Assembly (NCBI RefSeq): GCF_008329525.1
Contig: NZ_NPKQ01000002.1
Span: 1,280,311 to 1,344,310 of the forward strand
Source of the DNA: Tardiphaga sp. P9-11
GTDB lineage: Bacteria > Pseudomonadota > Alphaproteobacteria > Rhizobiales > Xanthobacteraceae
Reading direction: 5' to 3'
DNA length: 64,000 nt
Position 1 is the stretch's first letter; each line of letters opens with the position of its first letter. Positions 19,291 through 27,780 of this stretch are shown here, piece after piece. The notes beneath the pieces are model-generated. The model made no database searches. It saw only the letters and a program-made list of their open reading frames with translations, and was not told the DNA's origin. A program made the position numbers and the translations under genes.

Positions 19291-22082
19291 TGGCGCCTGC
19301 GATACCCCTCGCGACCTACCGCATTCAGCTCACCAAGAATTTCGACTTCGATGCCGCGGCCAACATTGCGCCCTACCTGAAGGCGCTGGGCATCACGCAT
19401 CTCTATGCCTCACCCTTCATGAAGTCCCGCGCTGGCTCGACGCATGGCTATGACATTGTCGATCACACCAAGCTCAATCCGGAGCTGGGCGGCGAAGAAG
19501 GTTTCGAGCGCCTCAGTGCTGCGCTGAAGGCCAGCGATATCGGCCTGATCCTCGACTTTGTGCCCAATCATGTGGGCGTGCATTTCGCTGACAATCCGTG
19601 GTGGCTCGACGTGCTGGAATGGGGACAGGCCTCGCCGCACGCCGTTTCCTTCGACATCGACTGGGATACTTTACCCTACCGCGCACGCGGGGGCCTGCTA
19701 CTGCCGATCATCGGCAGCTCTTATGGCGAGGCGCTGGACAACGGCGAGATCGAACTGAAGTACGACGCAAAAGAGGGCAGTTTCTCGGCCTGGTATTTCG
19801 AACATCGCCTGCCCATCGCGCCGGAACGCTACAGCGAGATGCTGCGCACCATCGTCAAGGAAGCCAGTGCGGGCGATACGCCAGCCGGCCGCGCCATCCT
19901 GACGCTGGCCGCCAAGCACAAGAGCCTTCGTCATCCAAACCGGCAGGAAGCGCCAGCGTTCAAGCAGCAACTCACTTCGATCGAGGGCGCAGCCGAAGTG
20001 ATCACGCGTGGCCTCGACGCCTATCGCGCCGGACTGGACCGGCCGGCGCAGATCCAAGCGCTACACATGCTGCTGGAGCGCCAGCATTACAAGCTCGGCC
20101 AGTGGCGCCTCGCCTCGAGCGAGATCAACTATCGCCGCTTCTTCGACGTCAACACGCTGGCCGGCTTGCGCGTCGAGGATGCTGACACATTCGAGGCCAT
20201 CCATTCGCTGGTCAAACGCCTGATCGCCGAGGACAAACTGCAAGGGCTGCGGCTCGATCATATCGACGGGCTGCGCGATCCCTCGCAATATTTCCAGCGG
20301 CTGCGGCGCCTCGTCCGCGAGGCACATGGCAACAGCTGGAAGCCCTTCTATGTGGTGGTCGAGAAGATCCTCGGCGAGCAGGAGAAGCTGGTGCCCTTCG
20401 CCGGCGTGCATGGCACCACCGGCTATGAGTGGCTCAACGTCATCACCCAGGTACTGGTCGAGGAGAAAGGTCTGGAGCCCTTGGGCGAGACATGGCGTCA
20501 GGTCAGCAATACTTCGCCGAAATTCGAGCCACAACTGGCAGAAGCTAAGCGCCGCGTGCTCGATACGCTACTGCTGAGCGAATTCACCGTGCTGACGCGC
20601 CTGCTGGCGCGGATCGCAAACGGCCACTATTCGACGCGCGACTTCTCCGCCGACACGTTACGTCAGGCCTTCGAACTCTATGTGCTGCATTTCCCGGTCT
20701 ATCGCACCTATCTCACCGCGACGGGGCCATCGGCGCTGGATCGGCAATTGATTTCCAACACCATCGAGAAGGCCCGCGCCGACTGGTTCGGCACCGACGA
20801 AGGCCTGTTCGACTTCCTGCGCGACGCGCTGACGCTGGACCTGCTGAAGCCGGGCCGGCCCGCCCACAGCAAGCCACGCGTGCGGCGCTTTGCGTTGAAG
20901 GTGCAACAATTCACCGGGCCGACCATGGCGAAGTCGCTCGAAGACACTGCATTTTATCGCTATCACCGCCTCCTGGCGCTCAATGAAGTCGGCGGTGAGC
21001 CGGCCGCAGACGCGATACCTGTCGCCAGGTTCCACGAGATGATGGTCACGCGTGCGCAGGAATGGCCGCACGGCATGACGTCCACGGCAACCCATGACAC
21101 CAAGCGTGGCGAGGATGCTCGTACACGATTGCTGGCGCTGGCGGAAATGCCGGGCGAATGGGCGAGTGCGGTCGGTCGCTGGAAGATACTGAATGCCGAG
21201 CATCTGGTAGTCGCCGGCGAGATGCGCTCGCCCTCCACCGCGTTCGAATACATGCTGTATCAGGCGCTGGTTGGCGCGTGGCCTCTTGGTGCACGCGATG
21301 ACACCTTCCTCGAACGCATGCAGGCCTATGCGTTGAAGGCCGCGCGTGAGGGCAAGCAGGAAACGAGCTGGCTGAATCCGAACGACACCTATGAAAAAGG
21401 CCTGCATGTCTTTCTCGAGCGCATTCTCGATCCCGCGCAATCACCGGAATTTCTTGTGGCCCTTGAGACCTTTGCCAAGCGCACTTCGCTGATTGGCGCA
21501 TTGAACTCGTTGAGCCAGATTACACTGAAAGCGACCATTCCCGGCATGCCGGATTTCTACCAAGGCACCGAATTCTGGGATTTCTCGCTGGTCGATCCGG
21601 ACAACCGCCGCCCTGTCGATTTCGCCGAACGCGCAAACGTGCTGGCATCTCTGCGAGAGCCCGACTGGGCCGCGCTGGCACAACACTGGGACGATGGCCA
21701 CATCAAGCTCGCCTGGACGCGTGAGCTGTTGAAACGCCGCGCCGCAATGGCCGCCGTTTTCACCGACGGCGACTACGAACCACTTGAAGTGACCGGACCT
21801 CACGCGGCGCACATCATTGCCTTTGCGCGGCGGTATCAGCGCAACGCTGCGATCGTGGTGATTCCGCGTGCCTTTTCCGGAGCGACGCAAGGCGGGCGGC
21901 ATTGGCCGGAGGCGACGGCGTTCGACGCGACCGTGATCGCGCCCGGCTACCTCATTGAAGGTTTTGCGCAGAAGCGCGGCGCGAGCGAGCTCTCCGTTGC
22001 CAAACTCTTCAATCAGTTTCCGATGGCAATCGTGAAGGCACATGCCGCGCTGAAGCGTATTCGTTCGACGCGCTTGCAATAG
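19290..22082 (+). CDS. treY: malto-oligosyltrehalose synthase
   Basis: This 930-residue GH13_26 enzyme isomerises the reducing-end linkage of maltodextrins to form maltooligosyltrehalose. It opens with IPLATYRIQLTKNFDF, followed by HLYASPFMKSRAGSTHGYD, FVPNHVGVHF, the nucleophile region LQGLRLDHIDGLRDP, and the acid/base Glu in YVVVEKILGEQE. The ATG at 19290 (TAATG with treZ) is chosen over an in-frame GTG 33 bases upstream because of the junction and because homologues begin near this point. It is the last gene of the glgE-treY operon. Confidence 0.96.
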   Translation: MAPAIPLATYRIQLTKNFDFDAAANIAPYLKALGITHLYASPFMKSRAGSTHGYDIVDHTKLNPELGGEEGFERLSAALKASDIGLILDFVPNHVGVHFADNPWWLDVLEWGQASPHAVSFDIDWDTLPYRARGGLLLPIIGSSYGEALDNGEIELKYDAKEGSFSAWYFEHRLPIAPERYSEMLRTIVKEASAGDTPAGRAILTLAAKHKSLRHPNRQEAPAFKQQLTSIEGAAEVITRGLDAYRAGLDRPAQIQALHMLLERQHYKLGQWRLASSEINYRRFFDVNTLAGLRVEDADTFEAIHSLVKRLIAEDKLQGLRLDHIDGLRDPSQYFQRLRRLVREAHGNSWKPFYVVVEKILGEQEKLVPFAGVHGTTGYEWLNVITQVLVEEKGLEPLGETWRQVSNTSPKFEPQLAEAKRRVLDTLLLSEFTVLTRLLARIANGHYSTRDFSADTLRQAFELYVLHFPVYRTYLTATGPSALDRQLISNTIEKARADWFGTDEGLFDFLRDALTLDLLKPGRPAHSKPRVRRFALKVQQFTGPTMAKSLEDTAFYRYHRLLALNEVGGEPAADAIPVARFHEMMVTRAQEWPHGMTSTATHDTKRGEDARTRLLALAEMPGEWASAVGRWKILNAEHLVVAGEMRSPSTAFEYMLYQALVGAWPLGARDDTFLERMQAYALKAAREGKQETSWLNPNDTYEKGLHVFLERILDPAQSPEFLVALETFAKRTSLIGALNSLSQITLKATIPGMPDFYQGTEFWDFSLVDPDNRRPVDFAERANVLASLREPDWAALAQHWDDGHIKLAWTRELLKRRAAMAAVFTDGDYEPLEVTGPHAAHIIAFARRYQRNAAIVVIPRAFSGATQGGRHWPEATAFDATVIAPGYLIEGFAQKRGASELSVAKLFNQFPMAIVKAHAALKRIRSTRLQ

Positions 22083-22312
22083 CACATACGACAAGGCCGC
22101 CCGGGATCAACGGCCGGACGGCCTGGCGGATGTCGTGCCGACTCGAAGAAGGTCGGTTCCCTTCCTCCGCGTATTCAAAGCTTTTCATCAAATTATTTGC
22201 GAGTGGTTTACAACCAAGCTCGCGTGCACCGCACTATCGCACGACACTTTTATGCTGCATGGCAACAGGCATTGAAGATGCGTGAGATTCTCGGTGCGCC
22301 GCAATCGCCGCT

Positions 22313-22624
22313 TCAACTCTTTTTCGTGAGCAGCAAATTTCCGCGCGATTTGATCGCTGCCTGCGCCACTTCCGCAAAACGCTGCAGCAGCCAGGGTAGC
22401 ACAACTTCGACGGTGACATGATCCTCGGCCACATCGACATGACCGGATGCCGCCTGCCCCATGGCACGCACGCGGAAGACCATCCGGTCACCGTCCCAGC
22501 GTTCCTCGTCAACTTTCAACATTGGTACATTCGTTGCTGCGCGCGTCAGTCCAGTCTTGAGTCGGCGCACGGCTTCCTCGCGGCCGAGCCTGTGTGGAAT
22601 GGAGACGACGAGCGGTGCAGACAT
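22313..22624 (-). CDS. polyhydroxyalkanoic acid system family protein
   Basis: This 103-residue protein begins SAPLVVSIPHRLGREEAVRR and matches the small PHA_gran_rgn family annotated as polyhydroxyalkanoic acid system proteins. The fold has a double-stranded beta pattern with a VRAMGQAASGHVDV core. Its molecular role is not established. ATG at 22624 is preferred to the adjacent GTG at 22627, because an AGGA box lies 7 bases upstream. It is convergent with treY, separated by 230 bases in which I see no gene, only GGCCG-rich inverted sequence just after treY. Confidence 0.8.
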   Translation of the reverse strand: MSAPLVVSIPHRLGREEAVRRLKTGLTRAATNVPMLKVDEERWDGDRMVFRVRAMGQAASGHVDVAEDHVTVEVVLPWLLQRFAEVAQAAIKSRGNLLLTKKS

Positions 22625-22701
22625 CACGCGATCCTTTGTTAGTTCGTGGGGATGTAAGCGCGAATTCGTCCAGCGGTAGTCGTGATCACGGCCTCAATCA
22701 T

Positions 22702-22726
22702 GGAACCTTGGGAGTGCCTGCGCGTT
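22702..22726 (+). promoter_or_regulatory. EcfG-type general-stress promoter for the DUF3309 gene
   Basis: GGAAC (22702-22706), a 16-base spacer and CGTT (22723-22726) match the EcfG consensus exactly. The predicted start near 22733 leaves a leader of about 47 bases before the ATG at 22780. There is no competing promoter match nearby. Confidence 0.75.
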
Positions 22727-22779
22727 TTTATCGCATGAAGGCAGCAGGCTTGTCCGTCTGCCAGGCTGAGGAGAACTCC

Positions 22780-22944
22780 ATGTCCATTGGTACTATTATT
22801 CTGATTATCCTGATCATCGCCTTGCTTGGTGGTTTCAGCGGTATCGGCGGCGGACCGTTCTACGGCACCGGCTATTACGGCGGCGGTGGTCTCGGCCTCA
22901 TCGTTGTGATCCTGCTGATCCTCCTGTTGCTTGGTAAGCTGTAA
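22780..22944 (+). CDS. DUF3309 family small membrane protein
   Basis: This 54-residue protein consists of two hydrophobic helices (IGTIILIILIIALLGG and LGLIVVILLILLLLGKL) around a Gly/Tyr-rich linker, the layout of DUF3309. Function is unknown; family members are tiny inner-membrane proteins frequent in Alphaproteobacteria. The ATG at 22780 has GAGGAG 6 bases upstream, so the longer reading frame beginning near 22594 is not needed. It sits alone between an EcfG-type promoter and a strong terminator, which suggests a monocistronic stress gene. Confidence 0.85.
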   Translation: MSIGTIILIILIIALLGGFSGIGGGPFYGTGYYGGGGLGLIVVILLILLLLGKL

Positions 22945-22966
22945 GAGCGAATATTGATTTCAAGGC

Positions 22967-22997
22967 GCGCGATCCCATTTGGGGTCGCGCTTTTCTT
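22967..22997 (+). terminator. rho-independent terminator after the DUF3309 gene
   Basis: A 10-bp stem GCGCGATCCC / GGGGTCGCGC (one G-T pair) with loop ATTT is followed by TTTTCTT. It lies 22 bases after the DUF3309 stop and just before the convergent end of ligD. Confidence 0.85.
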
Positions 22998-23003
22998 CAT
23001 GCG

Positions 23004-25718
23004 CTATCCAAATCCTTTGATCGCCGTCTTGATCGACGATGCTGCGTCATCGTAACCCGCCCACGCCTTGCTCTTCGCCAATAGCGCCGGGACGCTGCGC
23101 ACGGTGAATTTCTTTGGATCGAGATCGTTGCGGAGTTGCGCCCAGGTCAGCGGCATCGATACCGTGGCACCCTTGCGTGCCCGCGGCGACAGCACTGAGA
23201 CCGCGGTCGACATCCGGTCATTGCGCAGATAATCGAGGAAGATCTTTCCGCCGCGCAGCTTCTTCGACATGTTGAGCAGATAGCGGTCCGGATCGTCGCT
23301 GGCCATCTTCTGGCACACGGCCTGTGCAAAGGCTTTTGCGGTCTTCCAGTCCACCTTTTCTTTCGCGCCATAGAGCAGCGGCACAACCACGTGCAGGCCC
23401 TTACCGCCTGTGGTCTTGCAGAAACTCTCCATGCCAAGGCCTGACAGCCGCTCGCGCATCTCGCGCGCAGCGTCCATGACAGCGGCGAATGCGACATCGG
23501 GCGCGGGATCGAGATCGAACACCAGACGGCCGGGCGTATCGGGCGCATCCGGCGCGCAATTCCACGGATGCAATTCGAGCCCGCCGATCTGCGCGACAGC
23601 CGCGAGGCCCTCGACGCGGTCGATCTGCAGGTAAGGCTTGCGGTCACCGGAGACCTTTACGAGCTCCAGCAGATTGGACGTGCCGGGCATCGCGTGGCGC
23701 TGGAAGAATTGCTGGCCTTCGATGCCATCGGGCGCCCGCACAATCGAACAGGGACGGCCCTTGAGATAGTTCATCATCCAGTCGCCGGCCGCCTCGAAAT
23801 ATTCCGCAAGATCACGCTTGGTGACAGGCTGGTCGTCGCCGGCATCCGGCCACAGTTCCTTGTCGGGTTTGGAGATCGCCACGCCCATGACGACAACATT
23901 GCCCACCGCTGCCTTTGCGAGTGCAGCCTTCTTCGTGATCGTCTTTTTCGGCGTCGTCCTCGCTGATTTCTTCGCACCGCGCTTCGGCTCGGCAAGGTCC
24001 GTCTTCTTCGGCGTCTCGGCTTCAACCTCGTCGGCCGGCTTGTCCTGCCGCAGCCCCTTGAACGCGGCCTGGCGCACCATGCCGGCGCCGGTAAAGCCTG
24101 CGAATTCGATCTCGGCCACCAATTCGGGCTTGAGCCAGTGCAGGTCCCGGCCACCCGGCGGCGTCTCCTTGCCGCCAAAGGGGCTGCTCTTGGCCGCAGC
24201 TGCCTTCAGCGCCGGCATGATGCGCTTGACCTTGTCCTGGCCGAAGCCGGTGCCAACGATGCCGACATAGGCCAGATGATCGCCGCTGTTGACGCCGACC
24301 ATCAGCGAACGGAATCTTCCCGCATTGCTCTTCCACGCACCGATCACGACCTCATGGCCTGCACGGCATTTGGCCTTGGTCCAGTTAGGCGAGCGGCCGG
24401 ACACATAGGGCGCCGAGAGCTTCTTGGAGACGATGCCTTCCAGCGACAGCTTGCACGCCGATTGCAAGATGGCGTCGCCGCCGGTCTCGAAATGATCGAC
24501 ATAGCGGATCAGGTTTTCCTTGTGGCGACCACGTGCCTTGTCGAGCAGCGCCTTCAATCGCTCCTTGCGCTCGCCGAGCGGCAGCTTCCGCAGGTCTTCG
24601 CCTTCGGCGAACAGAAGGTCGAACACGAAAAAAATGAGCGTGTCGGTCTCGCCATCCGACAGCGCCGCCTGCAGCGCCGCGAAGTCCGGCGCGCCATGGG
24701 CATCGAGGCCGACAATCTCGCCATCGATGATCGCATCCGGCAGGCCAGTGGCTTCCCTGGCGATGGCCTGAAACTTGTCGGTCCAGTCGAGCCCCTTGCG
24801 TGTCTTCAGCGTGGCGTCGCCGTCTTCGACGCGGAGCTGCACGCGATAGCCGTCGAACTTGATTTCATGCGCCCAGCCATCGGCAGAGGGCGGACGATCG
24901 ACTGACGTGCAGAGTTGCGGCGCAACGAAACCGGGCATCGTCGCCTTGATCGGCCTCGCTGTTTTTCTGACGGCCTTCTTCGGAGCGACTTTCTTCGTCG
25001 TGCGCTTGACGACATCCGCCTTGGTCTTGACGCCGTTCTTCGCCCGCGCCTCCGCGGCACTGCCCTCGCTGGAATCCCAGATAGCATCGGCTTTGATCTT
25101 CGCCGTCCTGGCGATCATGAACGGTTTCGGTGCATTGCCCTTGCCCGCGGCGATGGCACTCATACTGCGGCCGGACGCCACCGACTTGTCGTCGTCAAGG
25201 ATGGTGTTGGCCTTGCCCTCCTTCACGAACTCATCGCGATGTTTGATCAGCAGCCAGTTGGTCCGCTTGCCGCCATTGCGGTCATGCTTCATGCGCACCA
25301 ACACGAAGCCGCCATGCAGCTTCTCGCCGTCCAGCGTGAATTTAAGATCACCCTTCTTGAGGCCCTTGTCCGGATCGTCGCTCTCCCAATAGCCGCGGTC
25401 CCACAGTTGCACGGTGCCGCCGCCGTACTGTCCCTTGGGAATCGTGCCTTCGAAATCGCCGTAGTCGAGCGGATGATCCTCAACCTCTACAGCTAGGCGC
25501 TTGTCGGCGGGGTCCATCGACGGGCCGCGGGTGACGGCCCATGACTTGAACACGCCGTCCATCTCCAGCCGCAGATCGTAATGCAGCCGCGTGGCATCGT
25601 GTTTCTGGATCACGAAACGGCGACGCTTCGCCGGCGCGACCACGATCTGGCCGGATGGCTCCTTGGTGAGCGCGAAATCGCGTTTCCGGCGATAAATCGA
25701 TAGCTGCTTGTCGGCCAA
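23004..25718 (-). CDS. ligD: multifunctional NHEJ DNA ligase D
   Basis: This 904-residue LigD has domain order phosphoesterase - ligase - polymerase. The 3'-phosphoesterase (about 10-170) has [16 protein letters not shown]. The ATP-dependent ligase (about 265-555) has catalytic Lys287 in [11 protein letters not shown]. The primase-like polymerase (about 620-904) has [15 protein letters not shown] and the metal-binding [11 protein letters not shown]. Lys/Ala-rich linkers join the domains. The start is TTG at 25718, with GAGCGAGG 6 bases upstream. With Ku it repairs double-strand breaks by end joining. It is divergent from ku across 149 bases; a stress-type element on its strand suggests shared regulation. 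Confidence 0.96.
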   Translation of the reverse strand: MADKQLSIYRRKRDFALTKEPSGQIVVAPAKRRRFVIQKHDATRLHYDLRLEMDGVFKSWAVTRGPSMDPADKRLAVEVEDHPLDYGDFEGTIPKGQYGGGTVQLWDRGYWESDDPDKGLKKGDLKFTLDGEKLHGGFVLVRMKHDRNGGKRTNWLLIKHRDEFVKEGKANTILDDDKSVASGRSMSAIAAGKGNAPKPFMIARTAKIKADAIWDSSEGSAAEARAKNGVKTKADVVKRTTKKVAPKKAVRKTARPIKATMPGFVAPQLCTSVDRPPSADGWAHEIKFDGYRVQLRVEDGDATLKTRKGLDWTDKFQAIAREATGLPDAIIDGEIVGLDAHGAPDFAALQAALSDGETDTLIFFVFDLLFAEGEDLRKLPLGERKERLKALLDKARGRHKENLIRYVDHFETGGDAILQSACKLSLEGIVSKKLSAPYVSGRSPNWTKAKCRAGHEVVIGAWKSNAGRFRSLMVGVNSGDHLAYVGIVGTGFGQDKVKRIMPALKAAAAKSSPFGGKETPPGGRDLHWLKPELVAEIEFAGFTGAGMVRQAAFKGLRQDKPADEVEAETPKKTDLAEPKRGAKKSARTTPKKTITKKAALAKAAVGNVVVMGVAISKPDKELWPDAGDDQPVTKRDLAEYFEAAGDWMMNYLKGRPCSIVRAPDGIEGQQFFQRHAMPGTSNLLELVKVSGDRKPYLQIDRVEGLAAVAQIGGLELHPWNCAPDAPDTPGRLVFDLDPAPDVAFAAVMDAAREMRERLSGLGMESFCKTTGGKGLHVVVPLLYGAKEKVDWKTAKAFAQAVCQKMASDDPDRYLLNMSKKLRGGKIFLDYLRNDRMSTAVSVLSPRARKGATVSMPLTWAQLRNDLDPKKFTVRSVPALLAKSKAWAGYDDAASSIKTAIKGFG

Positions 25719-25761
25719 GGCAAACCTCGCTCAACGCATCATCGGCCGCAGGATCCGGCCC

Positions 25762-25786
25762 GGAACCAAAACCGGGAACTACCGTT
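25762..25786 (+). promoter_or_regulatory. EcfG-type general-stress promoter for ku
   Basis: GGAAC (25762-25766), 16 bases, CGTT (25783-25786): an exact EcfG match in the ku direction. The expected start near 25793 leaves about 75 bases of leader to the ku ATG. Confidence 0.7.
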
Positions 25787-25794
25787 GAAGTTCC
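25770..25794 (-). promoter_or_regulatory. possible EcfG-like promoter for ligD, overlapping the ku promoter
   Basis: On the minus strand GGAAC (25794-25790) and GGTT (25773-25770) are separated by 16 bases, one mismatch from consensus in the -10 element. It interlocks with the ku promoter, and the predicted start near 25763 is 45 bases before the ligD TTG. One mismatch makes this weaker than the ku element. Confidence 0.45.
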
Positions 25795-25867
25795 TGGAAA
25801 CCCACGCCGGCGCAATGCTTTGCGGCCTGCGTGCTTCATTTTGTGTCGATCGAGTTGGAGGACGAGT

Positions 25868-26755
25868 ATGGCCCCGCCCCGCGCCTATTGGAAAGGCTCC
25901 CTCAAGCTATCCCTCGTTACTTGCCCGGTGGTGTTGTATCCGGCCGCGACCACGATGGAGAAGACTAAATTCCACATGATCAACCGCGAGACGGGCAATC
26001 GGCTGAAGCAGCAGATGGTGGACGCCGAGACCGGTGACGTCGTGGAAAAGGAACAAAAGGGCCGTGGCTATGAGATCAGCAAGGGCCAATATGTCGAGAT
26101 CGAGAGGGAAGAGCTCGAAGCCGTGCAGATTGAGAGCAATCACACCATCGACATCGACAACTTCGTGCCGCGCGACGAGATCGATCGGCGCTATCTGAAC
26201 AATCCCTATTACATCGCGCCCGACGGCAAGGCCGGCACCGATGCGTTTGCCGTGATCCGCGATGCTATGAAGGACAAGGACCGCGTGGCGCTGGCGCGGA
26301 TCGTGCTGACCAATCGCGAGCACATCATCGCCATCGAGCCGCTCGGCAAGGGTCTACTCGGTACTACGCTGCGCTTCCCCTATGAGGTGCGCGATGAGGA
26401 GGACTATTTCGACGATATCAAGTCGCCGAAGATCTCCAAGGACATGATCGACCTTGCGGTGCATATCCTCGACAGCAAGGCCGCGCACTTCGATCCCAGC
26501 AAGTTCAAGGATGAATATGAGACCGCGCTGAAGACGCTGGTGAAGCGCAAGGCCGCGGGAAAGCCGGTGAAGGTCGTCGAGAAGGAGCAGAAGCCGGACA
26601 ACGTCATCAACCTGATGGATGCGCTGAAGGCGAGCCTCAAGGGTGGCAGGGGCAAGTCGACCAAACGCGCTTCGTCGTCACGACCACATGTGGCGCGCAA
26701 GCGCCCGGCCAAGAAGGCCGCGCGGTCGTCGGCGCGACATCGCAAGGCAAGCTGA
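25868..26755 (+). CDS. ku: Ku DNA end-binding protein
   Basis: This 295-residue bacterial Ku homodimer subunit would encircle broken DNA ends and recruit LigD. It begins APPRAYWKGSLKLSLVTCPV, the conserved Ku N-terminus, and ends in a Lys/Arg-rich tail (about residues 260-295), which in other bacteria promotes DNA binding and threading. The ATG at 25868 has a perfect GGAGG 6 bases upstream; the longer frame from 25820 lacks one. It is divergent from ligD and is followed after 4 bases by a small secreted-protein gene. Confidence 0.96.
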   Translation: MAPPRAYWKGSLKLSLVTCPVVLYPAATTMEKTKFHMINRETGNRLKQQMVDAETGDVVEKEQKGRGYEISKGQYVEIEREELEAVQIESNHTIDIDNFVPRDEIDRRYLNNPYYIAPDGKAGTDAFAVIRDAMKDKDRVALARIVLTNREHIIAIEPLGKGLLGTTLRFPYEVRDEEDYFDDIKSPKISKDMIDLAVHILDSKAAHFDPSKFKDEYETALKTLVKRKAAGKPVKVVEKEQKPDNVINLMDALKASLKGGRGKSTKRASSSRPHVARKRPAKKAARSSARHRKAS

Positions 26756-26759
26756 GCGG

Positions 26760-27011
26760 ATGAAGATTCTGGGAATAATCATAGGCATCGCGTTGATGCC
26801 GACCGTGGCAGCGCAGGCGCAGCAGCTACAGACAAGGGAATGCAACGCCTCGAATATCGCTTTCGTTGCCGAAGCCATCGCAAAAATGGCAGACGGCAAA
26901 CAAAAGAAGACCGCCTCCGACGAGATCGGCCTGGCCAGCGAAGCAATGGCGGAGGGCAAGGACGATGAATGCAAGGACCATCTGCTGAAGGCGACGCTGC
27001 AGACCAAGTGA
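26760..27011 (+). CDS. small secreted protein, function unknown
   Basis: This 83-residue protein starts 4 bases after the ku stop (ATG 26760), so the two are probably co-transcribed. A signal peptide (KILGIIIGIALMPTVAAQA) is followed by a mature domain of about 60 residues with two cysteines (REC and DEC), rich in Lys, Glu and Ala. It would be exported to the periplasm, an unexpected partner for a DNA-repair gene. No family is recognised. Confidence 0.65.
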   Translation: MKILGIIIGIALMPTVAAQAQQLQTRECNASNIAFVAEAIAKMADGKQKKTASDEIGLASEAMAEGKDDECKDHLLKATLQTK

Positions 27012-27040
27012 TCTACAAGTCGCCTTCGATCTGACCGAGG

Positions 27041-27316
27041 TCAGGACTTCTTCTTCGAGGTCTTTCTGGATTTATTCGTCTTCTTCGTAGTTCTCTTGGT
27101 TGCCTTCTTGGCCGCGGCTTTCTTCTTCACCGTCTTTTTCTTCGGCGCCTTCGGCACCTTCTTGCCCTCGGCGCGTGCTTCGGAGAGGCCAATAGCGATC
27201 ACCTGTTTGCGGCTGGTCACCTTCTTTTTCGAACGACCACTTCTCAGCGTGCCGGCCTTTGCTTTCTTCACCGCTCGCGCGACCTTCGCGGCCGCCTTCT
27301 TGGAATATTTCGCCAT
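27041..27316 (-). CDS. DUF6496 lysine-rich, histone-tail-like protein
   Basis: This 91-residue, extremely basic protein has an N-terminal SKKAAAKVARAVKKAKAG segment, a DUF6496-like core (LRSGRSKKKVTSRKQVIAIG) and a C-terminal tail of about 35 residues that is nearly all Lys, Ala and Thr, like histone H1 tails. The core is found in small alphaproteobacterial proteins of unknown role; a nucleic-acid-binding function is inferred from charge only. It is convergent with the ku operon. A GGAACC box at 27370-27365 lacks a proper -10 partner. Confidence 0.75.
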   Translation of the reverse strand: MAKYSKKAAAKVARAVKKAKAGTLRSGRSKKKVTSRKQVIAIGLSEARAEGKKVPKAPKKKTVKKKAAAKKATKRTTKKTNKSRKTSKKKS

Positions 27317-27500
27317 TCAACGCTCCCTTTATGATCGAAACGTTCAATCGTCATCATCGGTGATGGTTCCGCGTGGGTGATGTGCGAATGGACGTACTTA
27401 TGAAATCCCTATAACGCGGCATCGCATCTCATCTCGTTTTCAAACGAGCGGCCGATCATCTTGCAGCCATTCGCTCAAGCGAATGAACTGGAGACTGCAA

Positions 27501-27770
27501 GTGATCACCATCGAACCTCCCTCGTGTGGCTCATCCCTCGTTTTCATCGGCAAGAACGGTCGCGGCCAGTGGGTCGCGCAGGAGCAAAACGGCCTATTCG
27601 GCGGGTTATTCGTCAGCCGCGCGAATGCTGTGCGTTATGCTCTGTTCGAGAACGGCCATCGCCCCGAAGCTATCATCGAGACGGCGGGGCCGATCGAACT
27701 CGATATGAACGCCCTGCCTTTCACGGCAGCAACCTCTGTCGAACGGTTACAACAACGGCGCGTCGCCTGA
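27501..27770 (+). CDS. hypothetical protein
   Basis: This 89-residue protein begins MITIEPPS. The GTG at 27501 is chosen because GGAG lies 7 bases upstream; an ATG at 27483 would add 6 residues but has no ribosome-binding site. The sequence GKNGRGQWVAQEQNGLFGGLFVSRANAVRYAL looks like a short beta-hairpin plus helix. It is cytosolic by appearance. I do not recognise the family. It ends 10 bases before the DapA-like gene and may be co-transcribed with it. Confidence 0.6.
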   Translation: MITIEPPSCGSSLVFIGKNGRGQWVAQEQNGLFGGLFVSRANAVRYALFENGHRPEAIIETAGPIELDMNALPFTAATSVERLQQRRVA

Positions 27771-27780
27771 GCTTCCCGCC

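Noticed and set aside
23004..27316. Lysine-rich segments in LigD, Ku and the DUF6496 protein as a shared mobile domain
   Set aside because: The tracts are low-complexity Lys/Ala stretches with no common ordered core, so compositional convergence is enough to explain them.
27346..27370. EcfG promoter for the DUF6496 gene (GGAACC with GATT at 16 bases)
   Set aside because: Two mismatches in the four-base -10; a CGTT nearby is at a 23-base spacing.
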